A stretch of 64,000 nt of DNA from positions 1,240,001-1,304,000 of the forward strand of contig NZ_CP011921.2 in assembly GCF_001042525.2 (NCBI RefSeq), read 5' to 3'. The stretch comes from Francisella orientalis FNO12 (lineage in GTDB: Bacteria; Pseudomonadota; Gammaproteobacteria; Francisellales; Francisellaceae). Position 1 is the first letter of the stretch. Each line of letters opens with the position of its first letter. Under the pieces are notes generated by a model. That model searched no databases, had not been told where the DNA came from, and saw nothing but the letters and a program-made list of their open reading frames with translations. Made by a program: the position numbers and the translations under genes. Below are positions 9,893 through 20,968 of the stretch, in pieces.

Positions 9893-11146
9893 ATGTTTAG
9901 CTTTGAAAAAAATAGCTTAAAAAACACTGATAAAGAAATTTTTGACGCTATAGAACTTGAGGTTAAAAGACAACATGAACATGTTGAACTTATTGCATCA
10001 GAAAACTATGCAAGCCCTGCTGTAATGGAGGCTCAGGGTTCTCAACTCACTAATAAATATGCTGAAGGCTATCATGGAAAAAGATATTATGGTGGCTGCG
10101 AATTTGTTGATATAGCAGAGAAGTTAGCTATCGAAAGAGCTCAAAAACTATTTGGTATTGATTACGCAAATGTTCAACCTCATTCAGGATCACAAGCAAA
10201 TGCTGCTGTATATAATGCGGTACTTAAACCAGGTGATACAGTGCTTGGCATGGATCTTGGTGCTGGTGGACATTTAACCCATGGTAGTAAAGTAAATTTT
10301 TCGGGTAAAATTTATAATTCTATCCAATATGGTCTAGATGAAAATGGTGATATAGACTACAAACAGGTAGCTGAACTTGCTAAAGAACATAAGCCAAAAA
10401 TGATAATTGCTGGATTCTCGGCATTTTCTGGAATTATTAATTGGAAAAAGTTCAGAGAAATTGCAGATTCAGTAGATGCTGTACTTATGGCTGATATTGC
10501 TCACGTTGCAGGACTTGTTGCAGCTGGACTATATCCTAACCCATTCCCATATGTTGATGTTGCAACTACAACTACTCACAAAACTCTAAGAGGTCCAAGA
10601 GGCGGGTTAATACTTTGTAATGATAACCCTGAACTAGCTAAAAAATTTCAATCAGCTATTTTCCCAGGTATTCAAGGTGGACCTTTGATGCATGTAATTG
10701 CAGCTAAAGCAGTTGCCTTTAAAGAAGCATTAGAACCTAGCTTTATTGACTACCAAAAGCAGGTATTGAAAAATGCTAAGGCTATGGAAAAAGTTCTAAA
10801 AGAACGTGACATTAATATTATTTCAGGCGGTACCAATAATCACTTATTACTACTAGATATAACAAATACAGGGTTTTCAGGCAAAGAAGCTGAAGCTGCT
10901 TTAGGTAGAGCGAATATCACTGTAAATAAGAATTCTATACCTAATGACCCTCGCTCTCCATTTGTCACAAGTGGCTTGAGAATAGGAAGTCCTGCTATCA
11001 CAACTAGAAGATTTAAAGAAGCTGAGTGTGAACAAGTCGCAAATTGGCTAGCAGATGTTGTATACAACTGCGGAGATGAGAAAGTTGAAAATGAAACTGC
11101 AACAAAAGTTTTAGAGCTTTGTGACAGATTCCCTGTTTACAAATAG
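9893..11146 (+). CDS. glyA: Serine hydroxymethyltransferase
   Basis: A 417-residue fold-type I PLP enzyme with the canonical landmarks [39 protein letters not shown], and the PLP-lysine segment [14 protein letters not shown] near residue 230. It interconverts serine and glycine while charging tetrahydrofolate with a one-carbon unit, in the cytoplasm. The ATG has a good ribosome binding site (GGAGAC about 10 bases ahead). The sequence shows no lesions. The gene stands alone, between divergent darP and a decayed secreted-protein gene. Confidence 0.97.
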   Translation: MFSFEKNSLKNTDKEIFDAIELEVKRQHEHVELIASENYASPAVMEAQGSQLTNKYAEGYHGKRYYGGCEFVDIAEKLAIERAQKLFGIDYANVQPHSGSQANAAVYNAVLKPGDTVLGMDLGAGGHLTHGSKVNFSGKIYNSIQYGLDENGDIDYKQVAELAKEHKPKMIIAGFSAFSGIINWKKFREIADSVDAVLMADIAHVAGLVAAGLYPNPFPYVDVATTTTHKTLRGPRGGLILCNDNPELAKKFQSAIFPGIQGGPLMHVIAAKAVAFKEALEPSFIDYQKQVLKNAKAMEKVLKERDINIISGGTNNHLLLLDITNTGFSGKEAEAALGRANITVNKNSIPNDPRSPFVTSGLRIGSPAITTRRFKEAECEQVANWLADVVYNCGDEKVENETATKVLELCDRFPVYK

Positions 11147-11407
11147 ATATCTTAATTTTATTTTAAATATTATTGATTACTCTCACAATTCTGAAATTAG
11201 TTTTAATTTTACTACCAAATCGCCTATTTAACTACACCTATGTACTAATATTCATACATATTCGGCCGTATTTTTAATTATAAATAAATTATTTGAATTT
11301 TATTTTAATTTTAATATTTAAATAAAATTAATATAAAATATAATTATTGGCCATTTTAAATACTTTAGTAACACTAATTTAATATTTTATTAATTATGAG
11401 GATTAGA

Positions 11408-12883
11408 ATGAAAAAAACTATCACTATCGCTCTTTTAGGTTCAATTGCAGCTACTTCTGTTTATGCAGATGATTTAAATGCTAACATTGTAAACAACTCT
11501 ATCATTGATTATTCAAATAAAGTTGAAACAGCTGCTGATACTGATCCTAATTCTCCAATTTATACTGTTAAAAGCATAGCTGCTGACGCCGCTAACATAC
11601 AAGCAAATGGTGAAAAATAGCTAGAGGTCTAGTTTTAACAAATAATGGTAAAGTTAAAATACCTAATGCTGTTAAACCTAAAGACATATATATGAAAGAC
11701 GAAGCTTCTGCTGCTCAAGGTCTTGAAAAATATAGAGCTGAAAGAGATGAAATTAACGAAACTATCGAAAGATGAACTGAAAAAAGAAACAATGTTTCAG
11801 GAGTCGGTAAAAAAGTTAAACAATTAAATTATGATCATAAAATAGCTCAAAAGAAAGCTGTGTTAAAAGCTATAAACACTAAAATTGATATCTTAAAAGG
11901 TATTGAGAATGGTGATAAAGCTTATGCTGAAGAAAAAATTGCTCAGTTTAATATTGTTAAAAACATAACTGTAAATGGTCCTACAGCATACTATAATGAT
12001 ATTGCTAAACCTGTTTCATCTGAGTTGACTACCGTATGGAATTCAGCTAGTGCTCTTGATTACATCGGTTATAGAAATAATATAGATAAATTCTGGAGTG
12101 CAAGAGTTGCTCTTTGGAATGGTCAATATAACATCAATAGTAAAGATGCTGAAACTGCAATAGAGTTCAATAATATAACTAACTATTTAACTATTCAGGC
12201 TATCCAACTTATTCAAGGTGGTAACAGTGATAAAGCTATCGCTACATATGCAAATGTAAATACACTTGCATATACAGTAACTACACTAGGGGATTTAGAG
12301 AGTGGAATTCAAGAGAAAATAGCTTCTCCTAGAACTGCTCAATCAATATGTGAAGCTGATTTACTTGATATCAGAGCTAATAGTAATATTGCTACAGCAA
12401 GAAATATTTTAAGTGACTTATCTGATGAAAAAGCTGTAGAATCTATTCTTACTCAATTCTTAGATATCATTAATGTTGGTGATATTAAAAGTATATGGTT
12501 TAGATAAGCTTGGAAATAATTGGGCTGTTAATGCTATCGCTGTTGCTATAGGTTCTGAAGGTGTTATATATGTTAAAGATCATACTTTAATGTTAAGACC
12601 TGCAAGTGCAGTAGCAGCTCCTGTAGCTAATGCTATCGCTGAAAATAGTATATATAAGCAAGTAAGTGATGCTGATAGCATACTATTTGGCCAAAATGCT
12701 TGTAACTTCACTGCTGCTCAAAATAGCGAAAATCCTGTCGCTAAAGCAATGGTCGCGGCTACTAAGCAAATAGCAGGACAAATAGCTAAAGGGCAAACTA
12801 TCGATGCCGCTTTCAAAGAACAAGTTTATGTAGCTCTTCAAGCAACTATGTTCGAAAACTTAAACAAAGTTATTCCTAACTAA
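11408..12883 (+). pseudogene. Decayed exported protein of unknown family
   Basis: ATG 11408 (behind GAGGATT) opens a clear Sec signal peptide, MKKTITIALLGSIAATSVYA. The frame breaks at a short A tract near 11615 (one missing A makes TAG), continues as ARGLVLTNNGKVKIP, is cut by TGA at 11773, and is then open to 12507. A further shift near 12490 leads into the last piece, ending at 12883. Rebuilt, it would be about 490 residues, mostly helical and Ala/Asn/Ile rich with no recognisable enzyme motif. I do not know the family. The C-terminal third (IAVAIGSEGVIYVKD, QIAGQIAKGQTIDAAFKEQV) remains clean, so decay looks recent. Confidence 0.75.
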
Positions 12884-12979
12884 TTATAATCCTCTATACT
12901 CTTATACAAATTCTTATTTAGATTTTCATAACTAATTTTCCAATAGTAAAATGTTTGGTGCGAACTTACTAGATATTAA

Positions 12980-14784
12980 TTATTTTCTACACATGCCTCC
13001 TTCTTGCCAGTACTCACTGCCTACACAGTGATGACAATAGAACAGACCATTTGGATCATATTTGTTTTTAATTTTGAGAGGTTTACTATAGTTATCTCCC
13101 CAAAAAACTTGTTGCCAATTTTTTTGGAAATAATCTGCTTCATTTGCATAGGTTCCTGCATTAGGAGCTAAAGACATAATTATCCTCATGGCTTTATAAA
13201 TATTATCTATTTTTTGTTGTGTTTCTGGAGTTATTTTTGATTTGCCAATCTGAGGTTCATCAGTACTATAACTCATAATAGCCAAAGCTCCAGCATTATA
13301 TACTTTTGGGTGCATTGATGTTTTCTTAGTTAAATGTAAAGCTTTTTTAGATGCTCCTGCTAACTCCTTGTTGATCTGTATAGATACAGGGGCCAATCGA
13401 GATACTTTATAGAAAGTATCTGCTGTTGTGTCAATATTTTTAGGATCAAACAGCTTCTCCGGCAAATACCATGACTGATAAGTATACCAATATGCAGAAA
13501 CCTCTCCAGTATTTGAAGCCCACCAAAACTCTCCATTACGCGCATCTGGACCAGTATTTTTAACAACCATATCAGGATAATTTTTATGCCAATAATCATA
13601 GTTCCAAATCTGAGTTGGTGGAATAATCTATATATTTAGCTTGATAATAAAGATCCGATTGATTTTCTACCCATTTTTTAAATGGTTGCCAAATTTTTAA
13701 AGCCTTTTTCTCACTTAACCCCTGAGTTACCATTGCTATAGTTATCTTATTATTTGGACAAAAAGCAAATTGCTCACCCCAGTGCTCATTATTTAAGTTT
13801 AAGTAGTAAAATGAAAGAAACTCTTTTATCAAAGCCTTATATGCCTCATCAAAGTTCGCTAATATTCCACCACTAATCAGACCAAAATGAATAGGAAGCT
13901 GATGTGTTCTTAATGTTAAATTTGTAACAACTCCATAGGTTCCACCGCACCTCCTTTAATTGCCCAAAACAAATCTTAATTTTGGAACTCATTGGCAATA
14001 AGTGTCTTACCAGCTGTGGTAACAACCTCAGCCTGCACTATTCCACCTGCGCCTGTACCATATTTCTTAGACCAACTACCGAAACCTCCACCTTGAGGAA
14101 AACCTCCAGCTGCACCAACCGTTGTACAGCCTCCCCCTTGCACATATTCATGATGTTTATTAGTAACAACATCATAAGCCTCAAGCCATCTTGTTCCAGC
14201 TCCAACGATAATAGCTGAATACTCTTTATCTTTTGGACAATTCTTAGGATGAAAGTGTTTATCATAGTTAATATTTCTCATATTATGAGTCCATATCAAC
14301 AATGCATTAGGAGAGCTAGAGCGCCCTAAATAGTCATGTCCTGCACCTTTAATAACAATACGTAAGTTATGCTCCCTTGCAAAGTTAATAGCATTCACAA
14401 CATCTTGTCTATCCTCTGCTTCAACAGCATAGCTACTTGGCTGAGTATGCCATGCTCCATACCATCCTTGAGATTCATTTCTACTAGAATCTGACCGCAT
14501 ATAAAAAGGATTTTTCATATTTTGTAAAATTGATTTACAACTATTATTTTCTGAATCTTTTTACATGTAAAAAAAATAGAAATTGGTTTTATAAGCTTGC
14601 CTTTAAGTGATTTTGCCAATGCATCCCATTGTTTATGATCAGGCTAGCACATTTCTGAAGGTAAGCAACGACAGCTAAACTTTGAAGTTTCATTTGAAGT
14701 ATTTGAAAGCGTTTGACTATATGTTAAACCAACTATTGAGGTTAAAATACAGCTTGTAATAATTTTTTTTGTACATTTTACCAA
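12980..14784 (-). pseudogene. Decayed secreted FAD-linked oxidoreductase (berberine-bridge-enzyme type)
   Basis: A degraded flavoprotein gene. The putative start TTG 14784 leads a signal peptide (KKIITSCILTSIVGLTYS) and a Cys-rich segment cut by TAG where Trp is expected (CLPSEMC-stop-PDHKQWDALA). A frameshift follows near 14565. The FAD-binding half is open from 14518 (VIKGAGHDYLGRSSSPN, where the His is the usual covalent flavin site; VQGGGCTTVGAAGGFPQGGG). Breaks near 13970 and near 13620 separate it from the middle and from the C-terminal BBE domain (WGDNYSKPLKIKNKYDPNGL). With four or more lesions it cannot give a full enzyme. Its substrate was probably a sugar or alcohol; this is inference only. 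Confidence 0.82.
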
Positions 14785-14876
14785 GAAATTATTCTTTGAT
14801 AAGAAATATACTAAAGTATTAATATTTTAAAGAAAAGTTGTTATGTATTTCAAAAGATATTTTTAAATAGCAATTT

Positions 14877-15701
14877 CTACAACCAGCCAAACCATCTATC
14901 AAACCAAGTAGGATTTTCCGTACCATCTGGACGTAAGTTATTTACAAACTTATTTTTAGGATAGTTCTTCTTAAGCACTATTATATTATCTTTAGCCTGA
15001 TCATACAAACCTAACTTATTATATGCTCTAATTGTCAATACTAAAGCATCTTGAGTTGCTGTACTCTGAGGATAATTTCTTATAATTTGAGAAGCCCTAT
15101 CCAAAGCTGCATTATATGCTCCTCGCTTATAATAAAATTTTGCAATATCATAATAATGTTCTGCAATAATATTGTTTATATATATCATTCTACGTTTTGC
15201 ATCAGGAACAAAACTGTCATTAGGATCAAGCTTTATAGCCTTTTCAAAGTTAACATAAGCCTCTTGGTAACCAGTGGGATCATGATAATTCATGTCATAA
15301 GGGGCATACGTTTGTAACATTCCCCTACCATCCTCAAACCCAACGACACCAATCATATAATACACATACCCTTTATATGAACTATATGGATACATTTTAA
15401 TAAATTGTTGACCTAGTGCTAAAGCCATAGTTGACTCATCATCCATATAGTAAACATAGATCAAATCTACCATACCTTTCTCAGCTAATGGAGTAAATGG
15501 ATACTGTGCTACTAATGACTTATAAGATCTAATAGCATCAAAATACTTTTCATTTTGCATTTGTTCATGGGCTTTTGCATAAATAAAACTTGCTGTATAA
15601 CTAGTATAAACCTGAGGAAGTTCACTATCTTTCTTAGGTCCACAAGACGCTAGCATCATTACCACAAGCGCAGTAATTATTAAATATAAAAACCTTTTCA
15701 T
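14877..15701 (-). CDS. bamD: Outer membrane assembly lipoprotein BamD
   Basis: A 274-residue lipoprotein. The signal sequence ends in the lipobox LASC (Cys 20), followed by five TPR-like helical repeats (ARSYKSLVAQYPFTPLAEKG-like units: YFDAIRSYKSLVAQYP, MALALGQQFIKMYP, ALDRASQIIRNYP, AKDNIIVLKKNYP). BamD is the essential lipoprotein of the BAM complex that folds beta-barrels in the outer membrane. It is divergent from rluD, the arrangement found in many gammaproteobacteria. Confidence 0.92.
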   Translation of the reverse strand: MKRFLYLIITALVVMMLASCGPKKDSELPQVYTSYTASFIYAKAHEQMQNEKYFDAIRSYKSLVAQYPFTPLAEKGMVDLIYVYYMDDESTMALALGQQFIKMYPYSSYKGYVYYMIGVVGFEDGRGMLQTYAPYDMNYHDPTGYQEAYVNFEKAIKLDPNDSFVPDAKRRMIYINNIIAEHYYDIAKFYYKRGAYNAALDRASQIIRNYPQSTATQDALVLTIRAYNKLGLYDQAKDNIIVLKKNYPKNKFVNNLRPDGTENPTWFDRWFGWL

Positions 15702-15787
15702 TTAATTTAACTATCCTTAGAATTTTCTTATATAATTCTATATAAAAATTACTTTTTAGTAAAAAATACTTATATTAAGCATACAAC

Positions 15788-16774
15788 ATGGCAAATGATA
15801 CACTATCTAATAAATTTCATCAAAAAATTATGATGCATCCTGATCATGCAGGAAAGAGAATTGACAGCTCGATCAATGAATTATTTGAGCAGTTCTCTCG
15901 CTCTCAAATACAGAAATGGATAAAAGACGGTTTAATTACAATCAATGGAAAGACTACTAAACCAAAACATATTCTGTTAGGAGATGAAGAGATTGAAATT
16001 AATATAGAGCTTCTACCTACAAATGAATGGTTAGCTGAAAATATTGATCTAAATGTTATTTTTGAAGATGATGATATTATAGTAATTGATAAACCAATTG
16101 ATATGGTTGTTCATCCCGGTGCTGGTAACATGACAGGTACTATATCAAATGCCTTACTTCACAAATATCCTAATCAAGACAAATTACCAAGAGCAGGTAT
16201 TGTTCACCGTCTAGATAAAGATACATCCGGTTTGATGGTTGCGGCTAAGAGTAGCATTGCTTACTATAATTTAGTTCAGCAACTTTCTGAAAGGAAAGTA
16301 TCTCGTAAATATCTTGCAATTGTAGAAGGTGAAATTTATGAAGAAGGCACCATTAATCAGCCGATAGGAAGAGACCTTAATAATCGTACAAAAATGGCCA
16401 TTAATTATAAAGGGAAAGAAGCCATTACACATTATAAGCCTATAGAGGTATATGATGGTTTCACGCTAATTGAATGTCAGCTAGAAACAGGAAGGACTCA
16501 CCAAATAAGAGTTCATATGAAGAGTATCAAACACCCTTTGGTTGGCGATCAAACTTATAATAAGTCATCAACTAAATTAGATAAAATTGGAATAGAAAAT
16601 ATAAACAGACAGGCTTTACATGCATATAAGCTATCTTTTATACACCCTACCTCTCAAAAGATTGTTAGATTTAAAAGCAAACTACCTGAAGATATGTTAA
16701 ATTTAAAACTAAAGTTGCAACAAACTATCGAAAGCTACGACGATTATGAAGAAGATTATTACGATTATGAATAA
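15788..16774 (+). CDS. rluD: 23S rRNA pseudouridine synthase RluD
   Basis: A 328-residue protein with an N-terminal S4 RNA-binding domain (about residues 20-75; SRSQIQKWIKDGLITINGK) and the RluA-family catalytic motif GIVHRLDKDTSGLMVAAKS, whose Asp attacks the uracil. A later signature is ETGRTHQIRVHMKSI. RluD modifies positions 1911, 1915 and 1917 of helix 69 in 23S rRNA. The C-terminus has an acidic Tyr/Asp/Glu tail (DDYEEDYYDYE). Its last codons overlap the start of the next gene, and it lies divergent to bamD as in many relatives. Confidence 0.92.
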   Translation: MANDTLSNKFHQKIMMHPDHAGKRIDSSINELFEQFSRSQIQKWIKDGLITINGKTTKPKHILLGDEEIEINIELLPTNEWLAENIDLNVIFEDDDIIVIDKPIDMVVHPGAGNMTGTISNALLHKYPNQDKLPRAGIVHRLDKDTSGLMVAAKSSIAYYNLVQQLSERKVSRKYLAIVEGEIYEEGTINQPIGRDLNNRTKMAINYKGKEAITHYKPIEVYDGFTLIECQLETGRTHQIRVHMKSIKHPLVGDQTYNKSSTKLDKIGIENINRQALHAYKLSFIHPTSQKIVRFKSKLPEDMLNLKLKLQQTIESYDDYEEDYYDYE

Positions 16775-17573
16775 AGTTGATAAGAAGTTAAGCTTCAAGT
16801 ATTTTGTTGGTGTATTTATTGTACTCATATCTGCGGCAATATTATCACCTATCGGTAACTCTAAACATGAGAAAATGAACTATTTTTTGGAATCCCGAGC
16901 TCCTTTTATAGTCAAAAAACCTAATTTCTCTGAAATTAAAGACTTTAAAGAAAGAAAAAAAATATTCATAGCGTATATGCTTTCAGCTGTCCAAAAAGCC
17001 AATAATGAAATATGCCTACAAAGAGAGCAAATACATAATTTGCAAAAAGATTTATCTAAGAACGATACACTTAGTAACCGACAGCTTAACAAGCTAAATC
17101 TATACTTAAAGTATTATAAAATTGATTCTATACATAATCCTGCTGATGAATTAGACTACCTCGATATTAAAGCTGAGAGAATTCCAACGAGCTTTGTATT
17201 GGCTCAAGCAGCTCTTGAAAGTGGCTGGGGAACATCCAGATTCTCCAAAGATTATAACAATTACTTTGGACTACACTGTTTTTATGAAGGTTGTGGTGTA
17301 AAGGCTAAATCAGCAAATGTCTATCTTGAAACATTCAATAGTGCTGCGGAAAGCGTTCTTGGCTATTACCATAGGCTAAATACAGGCTCAAAATTCAAAG
17401 ATTTTAGAATAATTAGGGATAAAATAAATAATAATCAACTCCCTGAACAAGATCTGCTGAATACTCTGGAAAATTACTCTGCTCTCGATAGTGATGAATA
17501 TAAAAACAGACTTATTTCAGTTATTGAGTATAACAATTTAACTCAATATGACTCTATTAAATATTGTAAATAA
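16767..17573 (+). CDS. Membrane-anchored glucosaminidase (Bax/FlgJ-type peptidoglycan hydrolase)
   Basis: About 268 residues: an N-terminal membrane anchor (residues about 8-30), a charged linker, and a C-terminal glucosaminidase domain (PF01832) with FVLAQAALESGWGTSRF, where the Glu is the likely catalytic acid, and YNNYFGLHCFYEGCGV. It should cut peptidoglycan between GlcNAc and MurNAc in the periplasm, as proposed for Bax-like proteins. I chose ATG 16767, which overlaps the rluD stop (ATGAATAA). An ATG 21 bases upstream is also in frame. Translational coupling with rluD is likely. Confidence 0.85.
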   Translation: MNKVDKKLSFKYFVGVFIVLISAAILSPIGNSKHEKMNYFLESRAPFIVKKPNFSEIKDFKERKKIFIAYMLSAVQKANNEICLQREQIHNLQKDLSKNDTLSNRQLNKLNLYLKYYKIDSIHNPADELDYLDIKAERIPTSFVLAQAALESGWGTSRFSKDYNNYFGLHCFYEGCGVKAKSANVYLETFNSAAESVLGYYHRLNTGSKFKDFRIIRDKINNNQLPEQDLLNTLENYSALDSDEYKNRLISVIEYNNLTQYDSIKYCK

Positions 17574-17645
17574 TATGCTTCTAGTTGGTATTACTATTAT
17601 TTTTTAGTATATTTGAATAATAAGATAGCGCCATATAGAAAATAA

Positions 17646-18743
17646 ATGGAAATAATAATAAAACAAGATACTATTTATTTTGAAGGTATATTAACTCTAA
17701 AACAAATAGACTCTAAGCTTATTGATAAAAAAATAAGTCGGAACAAAGATAAAATAAAACAAATTGATTTGACTAAGATTGTATCATTAGACACTGCTGG
17801 CGCATATATAGTTATCAAAACAGTAAATGATCTGAACCTATCAAAAGAAGATATTATTTTTGCTAATGAGAAAGATAAAAATCTTGTAGATATTGTATTC
17901 AAAAATTTTCCAACTACGGCCGAGGAAGAGTTATCAAATAAATCAAACGTTGTTTTTAATAGTATCTATACTCTTGGTAAAAACACAAATAACTTATTAT
18001 CAGAAGTTAAAACAAGTATAAGCTTTCTTGGCGCTATCTTTTTATGTTACATAACGTTAATTCGTAGACCTTATAAAGCTTTTTTCTCAATTGTTCTAAA
18101 TATTTGCTACGACTCTATAATCAGAGCATTGAGTATAGTAATACTATTGTCATTAATTATAGGCTTAGTATTGACATACCTTCCTCTTAATTTACTAATG
18201 CAGTATGGAACTCAAATATTTGTAGTTGATATGCTTGGAATTTCATCATTTAGAGAATTTGCTCCGTTATTCACTGCCATAATCATTGCTGGTAGAAGTG
18301 GTTCTGCATTTACATCTGAAATAGGAATAATGAAGGTCAATGAAGAAATTGATGCTCTACAGACAATAGGTGAAGATCCCATGCAGCGTCTTGTTTTGCC
18401 AAGAATAACGGCATTGGTCATTAGCTTACCTGTACTTACAGTTATAGCAATGATTGCAAATATTACTGGTGGTATCATTATTGCGGACCTAATCGCAGGA
18501 ATCACGCCTCTACAGTTTATAGGAAGACTATTTTCCAATGTAAATGTAAATCACTTCTATATAGGTCTTCTAAAGACACCTTTTTTTGCATTAGTAATTG
18601 CTGGAATAGGTTGTCATCAAGGACTATCTGTTAAAAGAGACTCCCAAAGTGTTGGTAAAGCAACTACTACAAGTGTTGTTTACTCAATATTTTTGATAAT
18701 ACTGGTTGATGCTATCTTCGCAGTAGGTCTAAATGGATCTTAG
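17646..18743 (+). CDS. mlaE: Mla-type ABC permease with N-terminal STAS domain
   Basis: A 365-residue protein. Residues about 1-95 form a STAS domain (LTKIVSLDTAGAYIVIKTVN), and the rest is an MlaE permease with five or six membrane helices and the family's GRSGSAFTSEIGIMKVNEEI coupling segment. MlaE permeases work with MCE proteins to move phospholipids between the inner and outer membranes. The fused STAS domain replaces the separate MlaB subunit of E. coli. First gene of a tight four-gene operon (next ATG 10 bp after its stop). Confidence 0.9.
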   Translation: MEIIIKQDTIYFEGILTLKQIDSKLIDKKISRNKDKIKQIDLTKIVSLDTAGAYIVIKTVNDLNLSKEDIIFANEKDKNLVDIVFKNFPTTAEEELSNKSNVVFNSIYTLGKNTNNLLSEVKTSISFLGAIFLCYITLIRRPYKAFFSIVLNICYDSIIRALSIVILLSLIIGLVLTYLPLNLLMQYGTQIFVVDMLGISSFREFAPLFTAIIIAGRSGSAFTSEIGIMKVNEEIDALQTIGEDPMQRLVLPRITALVISLPVLTVIAMIANITGGIIIADLIAGITPLQFIGRLFSNVNVNHFYIGLLKTPFFALVIAGIGCHQGLSVKRDSQSVGKATTTSVVYSIFLIILVDAIFAVGLNGS

Positions 18744-18752
18744 GAGAAAAAG

Positions 18753-19514
18753 ATGCGTGAAAGCCTAATTCAAGTAAGAGATTTAAGTACAAAATTTGGT
18801 AAAGAGTGGATTCATAAAGATCTGAACTTAGACATACCTTTTGAAAAAATCAGCTGTATTATCGGCGCTAGTGGTTGTGGTAAAACGACTTTGATGCGAG
18901 AAATTTTAATGTTACAACCAATATATTCTGGTAAAATTTTCTTATTAGGTCAAGAAATCTCAAAACTAGCAGATAATCCGATCAAACGTAAAGAGATATC
19001 TAGCACAATGAGTATGATGTTTCAACATTGTGCTCTTTTTTCATCTTTAACAAACTTACAAAATGTAATATTCTCACTAAAGCAACACACAAACCTTCCT
19101 TTAGATGTTTTGACGGATATAGCTATTATCAAACTAAAGATAGTTGGATTAAAAGAAGAAGCATTTAACAAATATCCTTCAGAAATAAGTGGTGGTATGC
19201 TCAAAAGAGTTGCTCTAGCCAGAACTATTGTTTTAGATCCTAAAGTTGTATTTCTAGATGAACCGAATGCAGGATTAGACCCTTACTCTGCTAGAGCTAT
19301 GGATGATCTTATTTTATATCTAAAAGAAGAGCTTAAAATGTCAGTAGTTATGATTACTCATGATTTAAGCACTATTTGGCATATTGTTGATGATATTATA
19401 TACATGGATGAAAAGAAAATAATGCTACATGATACTGTCGAATTTGTATCACAACAAACTCAGTATGAAAGTATTAGAAAGTTTTTTGACTCACATAATG
19501 ATAGTAAGTATTAG
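18753..19514 (+). CDS. mlaF: Mla-type ABC transporter ATP-binding protein
   Basis: A 253-residue ABC ATPase with Walker A GASGCGKTT (about residue 40), Q-loop FQHCALFSSLT, signature SGGMLKR, Walker B VVFLDEPNAGLDP and the H-loop MITHDLS. The SGGM signature and its place between an MlaE permease and an MCE protein identify it as the MlaF-type energy unit. It has a Shine-Dalgarno (GGAGAA) between the mlaE stop and its ATG. It acts as a dimer on the cytoplasmic face of the permease. Confidence 0.92.
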   Translation: MRESLIQVRDLSTKFGKEWIHKDLNLDIPFEKISCIIGASGCGKTTLMREILMLQPIYSGKIFLLGQEISKLADNPIKRKEISSTMSMMFQHCALFSSLTNLQNVIFSLKQHTNLPLDVLTDIAIIKLKIVGLKEEAFNKYPSEISGGMLKRVALARTIVLDPKVVFLDEPNAGLDPYSARAMDDLILYLKEELKMSVVMITHDLSTIWHIVDDIIYMDEKKIMLHDTVEFVSQQTQYESIRKFFDSHNDSKY

Positions 19515-19524
19515 GCGCTTATAA

Positions 19525-20256
19525 ATGAATGAAAATAGTATAAAAAACCTAATTGCAGGACTATTCGTAATTTTTATGGTATTTGTAATGGTATTTATAG
19601 GTTTCTTCCTATCAGGAGGATTTAAAAACCAAGACACCACAACATTCGTTACGAATTTCAAGAGCATTTCTGGTCTAAATGTAGGCTCTGATGTCTCATA
19701 TAAAGGTTTTAATATTGGTAAAGTATCCGATATTTCAATAAATAAGGAAAATCCCAAACTTGTTAGTGTTTATATGAAAATAAACAGTCAAATTCCAATA
19801 TATAAACAGACAGTAGCAACTTTACAAAGCGTAGGTATTACAGGTCAATCTAAAGTTGAGCTCTCTTTAGATATTTCAGAAAAAAATACTAGCTTAGACT
19901 TAATAGATTTAAAAAAAGGCAAAATACCAGAAATAAAATCAAAACCTTCACAACTTGAAACTATTTTGAATAAAGTAAATGGGATTGCAGGCTCTCTCGA
20001 AGAAATTTCTAGTAAATTTAATAAAATGATGTCTCAAGAAAACATTCAAAGATTTAATGAGTTTGCTGATAGCTTAAATATTCTATTGTATAATTTAAGT
20101 AATTCATCAATATACTTTAACAGAACTCTTATGAATTTTAATGACACTATGTTAGAGGGTCAGGAAACATTTAGTCGACTTAACAGAGTGATAAGCATAC
20201 TTGATTATGATCCATCAACAATTGTTAGAGGCGTGACTCATAACGACGAGGACTAG
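19525..20256 (+). CDS. mlaD: MCE-domain lipid-binding protein (MlaD type)
   Basis: A 243-residue protein with one N-terminal membrane helix (about residues 8-30) followed by a single MCE domain (KSISGLNVGSDVSYKGFNIG, then VATLQSVGITGQSKVELSL). The remaining C-terminal part is a predicted helix bundle. MCE proteins form a hexameric ring in the periplasm that passes phospholipid to or from the MlaE permease. It lies 10 bp after mlaF and 4 bp before the next gene. No lesion is seen. Confidence 0.9.
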   Translation: MNENSIKNLIAGLFVIFMVFVMVFIGFFLSGGFKNQDTTTFVTNFKSISGLNVGSDVSYKGFNIGKVSDISINKENPKLVSVYMKINSQIPIYKQTVATLQSVGITGQSKVELSLDISEKNTSLDLIDLKKGKIPEIKSKPSQLETILNKVNGIAGSLEEISSKFNKMMSQENIQRFNEFADSLNILLYNLSNSSIYFNRTLMNFNDTMLEGQETFSRLNRVISILDYDPSTIVRGVTHNDED

Positions 20257-20260
20257 AATA

Positions 20261-20968
20261 ATGAAAAAATATATAATTTTATTTACTATAATACTTATAC
20301 CTTTTCAATTATTAGCTTTTTCTATATTTGGAGATCCTCTAGAGGTACCTACAAAAAAGCCGTATGTAATATACAATCAACAGATAGAAGCTAATAAGCT
20401 TCCTGATACTAAAGATGCGGATATTAGTACAACCTTACTTATATACAATATTCAAACTCAAGCTTCTAAATCTACACAAATGTTTTATGTTAAAGGTAAT
20501 AGACTATATACTTTTAAAAATAGTGAGTGGGCTTTACCTGTATCAAAGATGCTGACTGTAGCAGTATTTGAATACATTCTTGATAATAATATTGTTAATA
20601 ATCTTGCGTTCCAAGATATTAATATTAGACAAGAGTTTACATTATCCGGAACCACTACTTACGGACCTATATTAGACTTAGATAACAAACAATTCTTTTT
20701 CTATATTACTTTTTACTTAAAGAATGAAAGAACAGGATATACAAAAATAAAAACCATAAAGTATCACCATAAATTTGATAATGATAATGTAACTTCTGAT
20801 GAGTATGCTAAAATGACAAATGATGCTTTAGTGCATATATTTTCTCAATTAAAACCATGGTTATTAGAAAATCTCCAAAAGGAAAAACATAAAAATAAAC
20901 AAATAGAGCAAAGAGAAAAAACTATACCCACAAATAGTATTCAATCATTATTGGCAGTTAAGCAATAA
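20261..20968 (+). CDS. ABC-type transport auxiliary component (PqiC/DUF330-like), non-lipoprotein
   Basis: A 235-residue exported protein with signal sequence MKKYIILFTIILIPFQLLA. The middle segment LYTFKNSEWALPVSKMLTVAVF matches the strand-helix core of the ABC_trans_aux family (PF03886) found next to MCE transporters. Most members are lipoproteins of the outer membrane. This one has no Cys near the cleavage site, and I see no Cys in the whole protein, so it is probably soluble in the periplasm or held by partners. It is the last gene of the Mla operon and converges on the DUF445 gene with an 11-bp overlap. E. coli uses MlaC at this position; this is a different family. Confidence 0.72.
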   Translation: MKKYIILFTIILIPFQLLAFSIFGDPLEVPTKKPYVIYNQQIEANKLPDTKDADISTTLLIYNIQTQASKSTQMFYVKGNRLYTFKNSEWALPVSKMLTVAVFEYILDNNIVNNLAFQDINIRQEFTLSGTTTYGPILDLDNKQFFFYITFYLKNERTGYTKIKTIKYHHKFDNDNVTSDEYAKMTNDALVHIFSQLKPWLLENLQKEKHKNKQIEQREKTIPTNSIQSLLAVKQ

